DNA of 64,000 nt from Sporosarcina globispora (GCF_001274725.1 NZ_LGUF01000007.1:4778430-4842429); one strand, 5' to 3'; shown: positions 9,162 through 17,638, numbered from the stretch's first letter. Notes: a model not told the origin generated them from the letters alone. Program-made: numbers and translations.

Positions 9162-10053
9162 AGGAAGCACCAGCCTTTTCTATAAAGATGTCATTCAGGG
9201 ATGGTTCTTCAAGTACAAATTTACGCACAAATCCCTTCTCTGCTACTTCCCTGAAAATGGCTTCTGCTGCTTCTTCTCCGGATATCTGCAGCTGAATTCC
9301 CTCAGCTGTCTGTCTGGATTTCATCACTCCACGGCTTTCCGCCAAAAAGCCTAAATCATAGTCCCCATGGATAACAAGGTTCTTCCTGCCAAAGGAGCGT
9401 TTAATTTCTTTAAGAGACCCGTGCACTATCGGCCTTCCTTTTTGCATGATGCATAAATGCTCGCAAAGCTCTTCTACATGTTCCATCCTGTGTGAAGAAA
9501 AAACAATTGTTGTGCCGTTATTCTTCAAGTCCAATACAGCATCCTTCAGCTGTTCTACGTTAACCGGATCGAGCCCGCTGAAAGGTTCATCCAGAATTAA
9601 AAGCTTTGGCTTATGTATAACTGCAGTAATAAACTGGATTTTTTGCTGGTTTCCTTTTGACAGCTCTTCAACTTTTTTATTGGCGTTTTCCGGAACTTTA
9701 AATCGCTCTAGCCAATAGGTTAGTTCCTTCAAACTATCCTGCTTTGCCATCCCCCTCAGCTTAGCTAAATAGACAACTTGATCCTTGACCTTAAGCTTCG
9801 GATATAAGCCTCTTTCTTCCGGCAGGTAGCCTATCAGCGGACTTGTCGAATAATCGATAGGTTTTCCATTCCAGGCAATCTTTCCACCGCTGGGGTCCAG
9901 CAGCCCCAAAATCATTCGGAAGGTAGTCGTTTTACCGGCGCCATTCGCTCCCAGAAACCCAAACATCTCACTTTCGGGAATAGCTAGAGACAAATCATCA
10001 ACTGCCGTAAATTTACCAAAACGCTTTGTAACATGTTCAAGCTCTAAAGCCAT
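9154..10053 (-). CDS. yhaQ: YhaQ, NatA-like ABC exporter ATPase
   Basis: Cytoplasmic ATPase subunit that powers YhaP. The 299 residues carry Walker A (GANGAGKTT), a Q-loop region around YLPEERGLYPKLKV, the ABC signature in the variant form LSKGNQQKIQF, Walker B (LLILDEPFSGLDP) and the H-loop histidine in VFSSHRMEHVEEL. The LSKGNQQK signature is typical of the NatA/YhaQ branch. ATG at 10053 is preceded by AAAGGAGG at good spacing. It is the first gene of yhaQ-yhaP. The exported substrate is not shown by sequence; sodium is a family-based guess. Confidence 0.9.
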   Translation of the reverse strand: MALELEHVTKRFGKFTAVDDLSLAIPESEMFGFLGANGAGKTTTFRMILGLLDPSGGKIAWNGKPIDYSTSPLIGYLPEERGLYPKLKVKDQVVYLAKLRGMAKQDSLKELTYWLERFKVPENANKKVEELSKGNQQKIQFITAVIHKPKLLILDEPFSGLDPVNVEQLKDAVLDLKNNGTTIVFSSHRMEHVEELCEHLCIMQKGRPIVHGSLKEIKRSFGRKNLVIHGDYDLGFLAESRGVMKSRQTAEGIQLQISGEEAAEAIFREVAEKGFVRKFVLEEPSLNDIFIEKAGASYE

Positions 10054-10234
10054 ATCGAATTCCTCCTTTGCCTAATTGGTAATACGGCCATAACGTAAAA
10101 AAGGTTCACTATTTTTAAAAATTTAGTATCTTAATTTACGGCACCGTCCTGAAGAGAAATATTTTGCACATTTATAGAAATTATGCAAGAATAATAGTAA
10201 CTATCTGAATTTTATAACAAAGGAGTATATTATT

Positions 10235-10420
10235 ATGAAAACTTACAAGCTTACTGCATTTGAACAGGATGGGGAAAAGATTCTGGATGAAGCATTCCAG
10301 GCAGCTTCAGATGACGAAGCTAAGAGTGTAGGAGAAAACCTCCTTAAGGAAAAAGGGTTGGAGGAAAAAACACACCGATGCACCTCTCCGGCCGGAAAGC
10401 TGATTTTGTTTCATAGATAG
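10235..10420 (+). CDS. yhzD: YhzD-like small protein
   Basis: A 61-residue soluble protein of unknown function, the same length as YhzD of B. subtilis and in the matching place next to yhaQ. It begins MKTYKLTAFEQDGEKILDE and ends CTSPAGKLILFHR; the middle is acidic and probably helical. The start has AAAGGAG with ideal spacing. It faces the yhaR gene tail to tail, and a repeat element begins 3 bases after its stop. Confidence 0.75.
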   Translation: MKTYKLTAFEQDGEKILDEAFQAASDDEAKSVGENLLKEKGLEEKTHRCTSPAGKLILFHR

Positions 10421-10422
10421 AA

Positions 10423-10559
10423 GAAAAGCGGAAGTGCCTTGCCCGCCCCCGACACCTCGAGGGGGGAGGCGCTCCTCCTAAAAGCTAAAGCTTTTAGTCG
10501 TGCGATGATGATGCTGTCGAAGCGTTCCTTGTGGAGCTAGACAGTTATCGGAGTTCAAC
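10423..10559. repeat. Partial copy of a Bacillaceae-type intergenic repeat
   Basis: This segment shares three blocks with the longer element at 28914-29194: GAAAAGCGGAAG(T/C)GCCTTGCCC at the left end, ACCTCGAGGGGG with AGGCGCT in the middle, and GGAGCTAGACAGTTATCG near the right. The right inverted end found in the other copy is absent, and the central stem differs. It fills the convergent gap between yhzD and yhaR. Confidence 0.75.
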
Positions 10560-10578
10560 GGTGTACATTCTGATTATA

Positions 10579-10612
10579 TAAAAAAGCAAAGGGCTCAGCT
10601 CTTTGCTTTTCT
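10579..10612 (-). terminator. Intrinsic terminator of yhaR
   Basis: On the minus strand AAAGCAAAGAGCT pairs with GGCTCAGCTC-proximal sequence GGGCTTTGCTTT-like arm (core AGCAAAG/CTTTGCT), followed by six T. It starts 11 bases after the yhaR stop. Confidence 0.8.
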
Positions 10613-10622
10613 CTTTCAATCC

Positions 10623-11414
10623 TTATCTTCCCTTAAAAACAGGCTTTCTTTTTTCGATAAAGGCCTGTATTCCTTCTTTGTGATCTTCCGTTTGCCTCAT
10701 TTTATGCTGGCCGAGCTTTTCAAGCTCAAGCACTTTCTGCAGAAGGGGACGGTTTTTATCAGCAAGAATTTTCTTTGTCTTAATCATTGCTTCTGTTGGC
10801 CTGTTAAGCCATTGGCTCAATTTAGCATCAACAGCGGTATTTAAGTCATCCGCGGCTATTTCGTGAACGAGTCCCATTTGTAAAGCTTCATCTGCTGTTA
10901 GCACTTTTCCTTCCCAGATTAAATGCTTGGCTTTATCCTCGCCAATGCGCTGCTGCAGAAAGAAGTGTGACCCTCCATCAGGAATTAAACCAATTCCAAT
11001 AAAATTCATGGCAAGCTTGCTGTCCTTTTCTGCCAGAATATAATCAGTAGCCAGGGCCAGGCTTAGGCCCAAGCCAGCAGCTGCGCCTGTTACAGCACTG
11101 ATTGTCAGCTTCGGCATGCTATATAAAGTTACAGCCAGCTCGTTGATGCAATCCATAACAATAGGGAAATCGCTTTCATTTGCTTCCAAAAGCATTGTTT
11201 TAATATCCCCGCCTGAAGAAAATGCACGGCCCTTTCCTTTTAATACAACAATATCCACCTCATCCATTTGGCTAATATCTTTCATAGCAGCCAATAGCCC
11301 TTTAAGCATTTCCACATTTAATGCATTCAATGATTCCGGCCTGTTCATCTCCACTGTGGCCACTCGCCCATCAAGCTGGACGCTCACAGTATCAGTTACA
11401 AAATCTGTTGTCAC
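10623..11414 (-). CDS. yhaR: YhaR, enoyl-CoA hydratase/isomerase-family protein
   Basis: Crotonase-fold enzyme of 263 residues, expected to hydrate or isomerise enoyl-CoA in fatty-acid or related CoA-thioester catabolism. Visible motifs are the N-terminal VATVEMNRPESLNALN, the first oxyanion-hole segment GKGRAFSSGGDIKTM and the second oxyanion/active segment SAVTGAAAGLGLSLALATDY, then IGLIPDGGSHFFLQQRIG. The C-terminal tail EGIQAFIEKRKPVFKGR is typical. The start is GTG at 11414 with AAGGAGG upstream. A 218-base gap holding the ligase terminator separates it from the acyl-CoA ligase gene, so the two are adjacent parts of a fatty-acid module but probably separate transcripts. Confidence 0.88.
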   Translation of the reverse strand: MTTDFVTDTVSVQLDGRVATVEMNRPESLNALNVEMLKGLLAAMKDISQMDEVDIVVLKGKGRAFSSGGDIKTMLLEANESDFPIVMDCINELAVTLYSMPKLTISAVTGAAAGLGLSLALATDYILAEKDSKLAMNFIGIGLIPDGGSHFFLQQRIGEDKAKHLIWEGKVLTADEALQMGLVHEIAADDLNTAVDAKLSQWLNRPTEAMIKTKKILADKNRPLLQKVLELEKLGQHKMRQTEDHKEGIQAFIEKRKPVFKGR

Positions 11415-11589
11415 AATCCTTCCCCTCCTTTTTATGCTCCTTCCATTATAAAGAGTATTATTATATTTAAAAAGTTTTTTGTCTAAAAATTTTTAATTTT
11501 GTCACTTATTTAAGCTGCATTCATTTTTTGTGCTGTAAATCCAAACTATTGCGGCTGTTATGTACATTTGAACGATCCAAAAACTGCAG

Positions 11590-11619
11590 TAAAAAACAGC
11601 ATCTACAAAAGGATGCTGC
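11590..11619 (-). terminator. Intrinsic terminator of the acyl-CoA ligase gene
   Basis: On the minus strand GCAGCATCC and GATGCTGT pair around a short loop, followed by a T6 run. Confidence 0.85.
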
Positions 11620-11632
11620 CCCTGGACAATAT

Positions 11633-13258
11633 TTAATTTGCATTACCTGTATATTCTTTTTGCACTTGATCTCTTAACGCCATTTTGAGAAATTTTCCGA
11701 CAGAGGTTTTTGGTATCTCTTCAAAGAAAAGTATTTCATCCGGAAGCCACCATTTTGCAAATTGCGGCTTCAGGAATTCATAAAGCTCCTCTTTTGTTGT
11801 CTGCCCTTTAAATGACTCTTTTAGAACTACGCATGCCACCGGCCGTTCCTGCCATTGCTCATGCGGGACAGCAACAACCGCTGCCTCGAATACAGATTCA
11901 TGTGCCATTAAGGCATTTTCGATATCAACGGATGAAATCCACTCTCCTCCGCTTTTAATCAAATCTTTTGTCCGGTCAACAATCTTCATAAATCCTTCTT
12001 CATCAATAGTTACCACATCACCTGTGTATAGCCAGCCATCACGGAACGCGTCATTGGTCCGCTCATCCTTATAATATTCAGAAGCAATCCATGGTCCTCT
12101 TATGGCAAGTTCCCCCATTTCCTTGCCGTCCCATGCTGCTTCGCCATCCTTTCCGACAATCTTCATCTCCAGTCCGGGCACAAGTATGCCCTGTTTGGCT
12201 TTTATGTCCAGCTGCTCTTCGGCTGATAATTCTTCCTGATAGCTTTTTAAAGTCGAAATAACAACAAGCGGGCTTGTTTCTGTCATTCCGTAGGCATGCA
12301 TGAAAGGAATTTTATGCTTTTGCTCAAAAGCTTTAATCATGCCTTTTGGCGCTGCTGATCCTCCGCAAAGCACCGATCGGAGTGAACTCATGTCATATTC
12401 ATTTTCATCAAGTTCTTTTAATAGGCCTAGCCAGATTGTCGGCACTCCGGCTGTGATCGTAACTTTTTCAGATTGAATTAGCTCAGCCAAAAGTTTAGGT
12501 GTAAAATATGGTCCCGGCAATACAAGAGTGGTTCCAAACCAAACAGCAGCAAACGGCAGTCCCCATGCATTTACATGGAACATAGGCACTACCGGAAGGG
12601 CGATATCTTTCTCGCTTACCCCAGCACTATCTGCCATTCCAAGTGCCATACTGTGAAGAACAATGCCCCTGTGGGAGTAGATGACACCTTTAGGATTGCC
12701 TGTAGTTGCTGAAGTATAGCACATTCCTGCTGCTGAATTTTCATCGAGATCATCAGGATATTCATACACTCCGCTTGCATCATTAATAAGCTTTTCATAA
12801 TGGTATACCGGCGAAAGGGAAGTTTCCGGCAATTCTTCTTCATCTGTCATAATGATGAACGCCTTGACCGTCTTCAATTCATCCTTAACCTTTTCAATTA
12901 GCGGTATAATGTCAGGATCGATCAGCAGCACTTTATCTTCAGCATGGTTAATAATAAATGTAATATGCTGAGGTGACAGGCGGATATTAATCGTATGGAG
13001 AACGGCTCCGCTGCACGGAATGGCAAAATATGCTTCAAGGTGGCGGTGATGATTCCACGCAAGTGTACCGACCTTGTCCCCTCTTTGTACTCCGAGCTTT
13101 TGCAGGCTTTCTGCAAGCTTCCTGGTCCGTTCTGCGATCTCCTTATATGTAAATCTCTGAATTCCTCCGGCCGTTCTTGAAACGACCATTTTCCTTGGAA
13201 AATACTTTTCTGCACGTTTAATCATCTGCGTCATAGTCAAAGGTGTTTGCATCATCAT
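11633..13258 (-). CDS. Acyl-CoA synthetase (AMP-forming fatty-acid CoA ligase)
   Basis: ANL-superfamily ligase of 541 residues that activates a medium- or long-chain fatty acid to its CoA thioester via an acyl-adenylate. The phosphate loop reads YTSATTGNPKGVIYSHR; most relatives have Gly where the first Ala stands, a variant also common in this branch. Other motifs are MHAYGMTETSP, GWLYTGDV and the hinge/catalytic-lysine end PKTSVGKFLKMALR. Three ATG codons in a row (13258, 13255, 13252) follow a GGGGGG site, so the exact start is ambiguous by two codons. A cre-like box in the leader implies carbon catabolite control. It precedes yhaR, consistent with fatty-acid use. Confidence 0.9.
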   Translation of the reverse strand: MMMQTPLTMTQMIKRAEKYFPRKMVVSRTAGGIQRFTYKEIAERTRKLAESLQKLGVQRGDKVGTLAWNHHRHLEAYFAIPCSGAVLHTINIRLSPQHITFIINHAEDKVLLIDPDIIPLIEKVKDELKTVKAFIIMTDEEELPETSLSPVYHYEKLINDASGVYEYPDDLDENSAAGMCYTSATTGNPKGVIYSHRGIVLHSMALGMADSAGVSEKDIALPVVPMFHVNAWGLPFAAVWFGTTLVLPGPYFTPKLLAELIQSEKVTITAGVPTIWLGLLKELDENEYDMSSLRSVLCGGSAAPKGMIKAFEQKHKIPFMHAYGMTETSPLVVISTLKSYQEELSAEEQLDIKAKQGILVPGLEMKIVGKDGEAAWDGKEMGELAIRGPWIASEYYKDERTNDAFRDGWLYTGDVVTIDEEGFMKIVDRTKDLIKSGGEWISSVDIENALMAHESVFEAAVVAVPHEQWQERPVACVVLKESFKGQTTKEELYEFLKPQFAKWWLPDEILFFEEIPKTSVGKFLKMALRDQVQKEYTGNAN

Positions 13259-13274
13259 TACAATCCCCCCCTAT

Positions 13275-13291
13275 TAGAAAACGCTTACATT
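13275..13291 (-). promoter_or_regulatory. cre-type CcpA box upstream of the acyl-CoA ligase gene
   Basis: TAGAAAACGCTTACATT matches the Bacillus cre consensus WTGNAARCGNWWNCAWW with one mismatch. It lies 17-33 bases upstream of the first ATG, a position expected for a transcription roadblock or promoter-overlapping repressor site. Confidence 0.6.
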
Positions 13292-13381
13292 CAGAATCTA
13301 AAAATCTATGATCTTTATTACCTATTTCATTCTATTTATATTAATGAAATCCTTCAATATTTTTCTGATTTTTCAAAAATA

Positions 13382-13417
13382 TAAAAAAAGAATCCCGGCC
13401 TATTCAGCCAGGGATTC
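13382..13417 (-). terminator. Intrinsic terminator of hemZ
   Basis: GAATCCC-GGC and GCC-GGGATTC pair on the minus strand around a 6-base loop, then seven T. The stem includes the last codons of hemZ. Confidence 0.88.
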
Positions 13418-14914
13418 ATGTTTTTTAAATAATTCGTTCAATATTTTCATTTTCTCATTTGTGTAATGCTCAAAGCTGTCATTATACGACTTGGGGTCCT
13501 TCGGGTTTGCAAAGTGAGTAATTTTCCCTGATTGCGGATCGATGAACTTACTGGAAGCCCCGCATCCTAGACCGATGATTGTCTGCTGTTCTTCCATAAT
13601 CAAGATGTTATAAATACTCTCCTGATTCGGCAGGGCATAGCCGACATTTTCAAGATTGCCGAGAATATTTTTCTGTCGGTAAAGATAATATGGATGATAA
13701 TTATGTTCGTTCGTCCAATCCTCAGCCATATCCATCATTTTTTCAATTTCTTCCCGCTCCGAAACTTTATATTTTTGCTTGTTCTTCGTCATTTCCGAAG
13801 CACGTTTAAAGGATAAAGTATGAACTGTCAGGGATTCCGGCATTAATTTCTCTGTTTCGTCCAGAGTATGTGAAAATTCCGGCACACCTTCTCCAGGAAG
13901 CCCAATGATCAGATCCATATTAATATTGTTCATTCCCATATTTCGTGCAAGATGAAATTTATCCACGGTTTCTTCCACTGTATGGTGGCGGCCAATGGCT
14001 TTCAAGGTCTCCTGAATATAGGACTGAGGATTGATGCTGATGCGGTCGATATTCCATTTTTTCAGCACTTCAAGCTTCTCAGGTGTAATAGTATCCGGGC
14101 GGCCGGCTTCCACAGTGACCTCCCGTATGTTCTTTACATCTGGAAACGATTCATACATTTCTTCATAAAGCATATCCATCTCTTCCGCCGTAATACTTGT
14201 CGGAGTCCCGCCTCCATAATAGACAGTAGTAATTTTCACATCATTTTCTTTCAGCCACTCGCCAATTTTGCGCATTTCGTAATGCAGGCCGCCAAGGAAT
14301 GAGTTTACTGAACCCTGCCTCCCATTAATCGCATATGCAGGAAAAGTGCAATACGCGCATTTTGTCGGGCAAAATGGAATGCCAATATATATGCTGACTT
14401 CATTTTTCAAATCATAAAGATCAGGTACTACAGCAAGCTGCCTGTCTACGATATTCTGCATAAGCTGGATTTTTTCATCTGTTATCAAATACTCATCCTT
14501 CAGCTGCTGATGGGCTTCATGGAGAGGTGTCTCATGCTGCATGGCACGGTGAAGCAATTTAGTAGGACGTACCCCCGTCAGAATCCCCCACTTTTGAGTG
14601 ATGCCTGTCCAGTCCTGCAAAACAGTCAGATAAACATGGGATACTGCATTTTTTACTTGTTTGAATTTCTCTTTTTCTGACTCAGCCGGAAGGAATACCT
14701 TTTCAAAATCGGCTGAAAGTTTTTTGCCGTCTTTATCAGTAAGCTCTGCTTTTGCTTTAATGTTTGTTCCTTGCTCAAGCTGAAAGTTAATCTTTAGATC
14801 AGCTGCAGCATCCTCACCCAGCACCACTTCACATTCTTCAAAAAAGAGGTTCCCGATCAGCCGAAGCGGCCGGTGGAACCGTTCATCCTGTATACCTAAA
14901 ATTGAAATATTCAA
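13400..14914 (-). CDS. hemZ: HemZ, oxygen-independent coproporphyrinogen III dehydrogenase-type radical SAM protein
   Basis: Radical-SAM enzyme of the HemN/HemZ group, assigned to anaerobic heme synthesis. The 504 residues are close to B. subtilis HemZ (501). The [4Fe-4S] motif CPTKCAYCTFPAY (CxxxCxxC) lies near residue 175, followed by the SAM-binding YYGGGTPTS and the TVEAGRPD and SINPQS strands. The start is placed at TTG 14914 because AGGTGATC, a perfect match to the 16S tail, lies just upstream; the frame to GTG 14923 would use that site as coding. The first residues then read as in the B. subtilis protein. A hairpin at 14946-14969 lies in the leader. It is adjacent to yhaX as in B. subtilis. 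Confidence 0.92.
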   Translation of the reverse strand: MNISILGIQDERFHRPLRLIGNLFFEECEVVLGEDAAADLKINFQLEQGTNIKAKAELTDKDGKKLSADFEKVFLPAESEKEKFKQVKNAVSHVYLTVLQDWTGITQKWGILTGVRPTKLLHRAMQHETPLHEAHQQLKDEYLITDEKIQLMQNIVDRQLAVVPDLYDLKNEVSIYIGIPFCPTKCAYCTFPAYAINGRQGSVNSFLGGLHYEMRKIGEWLKENDVKITTVYYGGGTPTSITAEEMDMLYEEMYESFPDVKNIREVTVEAGRPDTITPEKLEVLKKWNIDRISINPQSYIQETLKAIGRHHTVEETVDKFHLARNMGMNNINMDLIIGLPGEGVPEFSHTLDETEKLMPESLTVHTLSFKRASEMTKNKQKYKVSEREEIEKMMDMAEDWTNEHNYHPYYLYRQKNILGNLENVGYALPNQESIYNILIMEEQQTIIGLGCGASSKFIDPQSGKITHFANPKDPKSYNDSFEHYTNEKMKILNELFKKHESLAE

Positions 14915-15105
14915 ATCGATCACCTTTTTTGGAAATTATAATAAACCTGCCTGCTCACATTGAGGGCAGCTTAATAGTCAATATTTTTCATGTTGACAAA
15001 CTTCTTTAAGTGTACAGAAATGGGGAAACAAGGTCAATATAAGGGAAATGATTCCTACTAGATAGATACGTCTTATTTATATTGACTCTTCTTCTGCCGG
15101 GATGC

Positions 15106-15140
15106 AAAAAAAAGAGCCGATTGAAAAATCGCACTCTCTT
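15106..15140 (-). terminator. Intrinsic terminator of yhaX
   Basis: GAGTGCGATT and AATCGGCTC pair with one bulge on the minus strand, followed by a run of eight T. Confidence 0.82.
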
Positions 15141-15149
15141 TCATTGATT

Positions 15150-16016
15150 TTATTTTAATAAATTCATTTTCTTCAGGAAATCGATTGGATGCTGTTTGCG
15201 GAAATGCTCTTTAACCATGTAGCTAACGCCGTTTTGGTCATTGGAGCGTGTAAGCCAGTCGGCTGCTTTTTTTACTTCAGCCGGGGCATTGCCCATTGCC
15301 ACACCCAGGCCGGCAGCTTCAATCATTTCCAGATCATCAGCCGAGTCGCCGATGACGACCATTTGATTTCGGGAAATTCCGAGATGCTCACATAAGTAGA
15401 GTAATCCATTCAGTTTTGAAACGCCGGAAGGAACAACGTCCATTCGGAGGTCACCCAATTTAATGGTTTCTACTTTTTCAAACATTCCCCTTATGGCTGC
15501 CTGAGCATCCTCAAGATCCACTTTATCTTCAAAATAGACTTCTATTTTGGGCGGTGTAACCGGTTCATCCAGGATTGTATCGCTCAATGAATCAACAAAT
15601 TGCTGAGAGTAAAAAATGGGATCGCCGGTTGTAAACACAGTTTTAGCAAGCATATTGGTATTTAGCTTGGTTTTGTTGGCAAGGGAATATTTTTCATGCA
15701 CCAGCCTGATTTGGCATGTAAAGCCTTCTAGCAGGCGCACGATTTCAAACGTTTCATCTTCCTGTATCCTATTTACAAATATCGGCTTTTCCTGAGAAGC
15801 TGCAATATAAGCTCCTCTATGTGTGACCAGCAGTGAATCAATCTTTAATGCTTTGGCCGCTTTTTTCGCGGAAGGAAAGCTTCTGGAAGTGACTAGTGTT
15901 ACATAAATTCCTTTTTGCTGCACATATTCAATCGCTTCTTTAGTTGATTTATCAAGTCTTCCATTTGATTGGAGTAATGTTCCGTCAATATTTAAAGCAA
16001 GCATTCTGTATATCAT
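15150..16016 (-). CDS. yhaX: YhaX, Cof-type HAD protein with altered nucleophile motif
   Basis: HAD-superfamily (Cof/type IIB) protein of 288 residues, the length of B. subtilis YhaX, a sporulation-associated protein. Motif I reads LALNIDGTLL: the position of the catalytic Asp nucleophile (DxD) is Asn. The remaining motifs are present: TLVTSRSFPSA for motif II, and MVVIGDSADDLEMIEAAG for motif IV. Substitution of the nucleophile predicts loss of phosphotransfer, so it may bind a ligand or act as a regulator. ATG 16016 has AGGGGG upstream. It is transcribed alone, divergent from the thiamine operon. Confidence 0.85.
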   Translation of the reverse strand: MIYRMLALNIDGTLLQSNGRLDKSTKEAIEYVQQKGIYVTLVTSRSFPSAKKAAKALKIDSLLVTHRGAYIAASQEKPIFVNRIQEDETFEIVRLLEGFTCQIRLVHEKYSLANKTKLNTNMLAKTVFTTGDPIFYSQQFVDSLSDTILDEPVTPPKIEVYFEDKVDLEDAQAAIRGMFEKVETIKLGDLRMDVVPSGVSKLNGLLYLCEHLGISRNQMVVIGDSADDLEMIEAAGLGVAMGNAPAEVKKAADWLTRSNDQNGVSYMVKEHFRKQHPIDFLKKMNLLK

Positions 16017-16190
16017 CCAAATTGCCCCCTATTCTCGGTGTAAAATTGTCCTATTACACTTTTATGAAGAGAAGGATTGGATTAGAACATGACATGGACA
16101 ATGCAGAAAATTTTTCATACTATTTCTGCTCAGTGACGGTGTTTAACGATTTTCATAGATTATTTGATTTAAAGAATAATAAAATATTTA

Positions 16191-16219
16191 TTTACAATTT
16201 GTTTACTCCGTATTAAGAT
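16191..16219 (+). promoter_or_regulatory. Sigma-A-type promoter of the ykoFEDC operon
   Basis: TTTACA and TAAGAT are separated by 17 bases, about 30 bases before the riboswitch begins. Confidence 0.6.
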
Positions 16220-16248
16220 GGAGTCAATAAAAACTGCATATCATATTT

Positions 16249-16336
16249 TGCACTAGGGGAGCTTTAATGGCTGAGAAGAACAATCCGTTCTGACTCTTAT
16301 CACCCGATCTGGATAATACCAGCGTGGGGAAGTGCA
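16249..16336 (+). ncRNA. TPP riboswitch (thi box)
   Basis: The thi-box core elements are all present: GGGGAGC, AATGGCTGAGA, then a variable arm, then CCGATCTGGATAATACCAGCG and TGGGGAAGTG. The P1 stem closes with TGCACT at 16249 and AGTGCA at 16331. It is followed after 38 bases by an intrinsic terminator, so ligand-dependent transcription termination is expected. Downstream genes are a thiamine/HMP ECF transporter, which fits. Confidence 0.95.
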
Positions 16337-16374
16337 GGTGAACGGCTATCATTTTTAGTGTATTGATAACATTC

Positions 16375-16407
16375 AACTGCATTTCCTTATGGGAATGCAG
16401 TTTTTTA
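16375..16407 (+). terminator. Riboswitch-controlled terminator
   Basis: AACTGCATTTCC and GGGAATGCAGTT form a strong stem with a TTAT loop followed by T6. It lies between the TPP aptamer and the ykoF ribosome binding site. Confidence 0.92.
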
Positions 16408-16434
16408 TTTACTTACAATAGGAGGAATGGCAAA

Positions 16435-17040
16435 ATGCAGGAAAATTTCTTATGCGGTACAAGTGAGATTACAGGATGCAGGTTTTCCATTTACCCAATG
16501 ACTGACAGGTTTGTGGATGTTATTTTATCAGCTCTAAAAGAAGTGGATACGAGCAAGGTATGGATGGAAACAGATGATGTGAGCACCTGCGTGCGAGGAC
16601 GCTCCATTCATGTTTTTGATGTGGTAAAAGCTATTTACCTGGAAGCAGCCAAGCATGGTGACCACGTGGTTTTCAACGGCACTTTTTCAAACGGATGCCC
16701 TGGGGATACTGCCGGCGATGCTTATCTTGCTGAGAATGAGGAAAGGGCTAATGAAGAAAAATCAGCTGGAATTAACCAAGGAGTTGCTGTACAGTTTGCA
16801 CTTTATCCGATGGGGATTCCTGCATACATGAACGTCATTATGGATCAAGTCGAGCTCGCGAAGGATCAGGGCACGTTTACTAAGGGTGTGCATTATGCTT
16901 CAAGATTGGATGGAGATGCACATGCTGTTTTTAAAACGCTGGAAGATGCTTTCGAAAGCTGTAGAAAAAGCGACTCTACTCATATTGTCATGACGGTGAA
17001 TATGTCTGCCAACAGTCCATCCAAAAAGGGGGCTGAGTAA
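16435..17040 (+). CDS. ykoF: YkoF, thiamine/HMP-binding protein
   Basis: Cytoplasmic protein made of two ferredoxin-like halves that binds thiamine or hydroxymethylpyrimidine (HMP). The 201 residues match YkoF (200). Two internally similar halves are visible, TGCRFSIYPMTDRFVDVIL and GVAVQFALYPMGIPAYMNVI, consistent with the known tandem fold. The start at 16435 has GGAGG 10 bases upstream; an upstream in-frame ATG at 16363 lies inside the terminator and is not used. It is the first gene of ykoFEDC, directly under the TPP riboswitch. Confidence 0.93.
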   Translation: MQENFLCGTSEITGCRFSIYPMTDRFVDVILSALKEVDTSKVWMETDDVSTCVRGRSIHVFDVVKAIYLEAAKHGDHVVFNGTFSNGCPGDTAGDAYLAENEERANEEKSAGINQGVAVQFALYPMGIPAYMNVIMDQVELAKDQGTFTKGVHYASRLDGDAHAVFKTLEDAFESCRKSDSTHIVMTVNMSANSPSKKGAE

Positions 17041-17041
17041 T

Positions 17042-17638
17042 ATGCTCGATAAATGGAAGCTTCGTGAGGTCATTGTACTGTCTGTACTCGCTGTTGTGTT
17101 TGCAGTTGTTTATCTGGTGTTTGTTCAATTTGGCAACGTGCTGTATGGGATGCTCGGCTTGATTGGGTATGATCTTATTTTTGGCATTTGGTTTATTGTT
17201 TCGATTATTGCAGCCTATATAATCAGAAAACCTGGTGCAGCCTTTTTATCGGAAACTATCGCTGCTGCCATTGAGGTAATGATCGGCAATGCAGTTGGGC
17301 CACGTCTAATTCTTTCAGGAATGATTCAGGGGATTGGGGCAGAAGCTGTTTTTGCTGCCACAAAATGGAACAATTACCGGACATGGGTTTTAATCGCTGC
17401 CGGCATGGGCTCATCTGTTACAAGCTTTATTTGGGGCTACTTCATTTCCGGCTATGCAGCCTTCTCACCCGGTTATGTTACTGCTATGTTTTTTGTGAGG
17501 CTAATCAGCGGTGCCTTGCTTGCTGGATTGCTCGGTAAATGGCTGAGTGAGAGTCTTGCCAAGACTGGAGCTTTAAGCAGCTTCCCTATCGGAAAAGAAA
17601 TAAAAAGAGGAAAATCGGACAATGGCATTACAGCGTAA
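17042..17638 (+). CDS. ykoE: YkoE, ECF transporter substrate-binding (S) component
   Basis: Integral membrane S component giving thiamine/HMP specificity to the ECF transporter. The 198 residues contain about five hydrophobic segments (VIVLSVLAVVFAVVYLVFV at the N-terminus, then DLIFGIWFIVSIIAAYII, and AGMGSSVTSFIWGYFISGY). The conserved substrate-side segment AAAIEVMIGNAVGPRLILSG is visible. It starts 2 bases after ykoF and overlaps ykoD by 17 bases. Confidence 0.92.
   Translation: MLDKWKLREVIVLSVLAVVFAVVYLVFVQFGNVLYGMLGLIGYDLIFGIWFIVSIIAAYIIRKPGAAFLSETIAAAIEVMIGNAVGPRLILSGMIQGIGAEAVFAATKWNNYRTWVLIAAGMGSSVTSFIWGYFISGYAAFSPGYVTAMFFVRLISGALLAGLLGKWLSESLAKTGALSSFPIGKEIKRGKSDNGITA

Noticed and set aside
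16363..16434. 24-codon N-terminal extension of ykoF
   Set aside because: It would start inside the riboswitch terminator; GGAGG and family length place the start at 16435.
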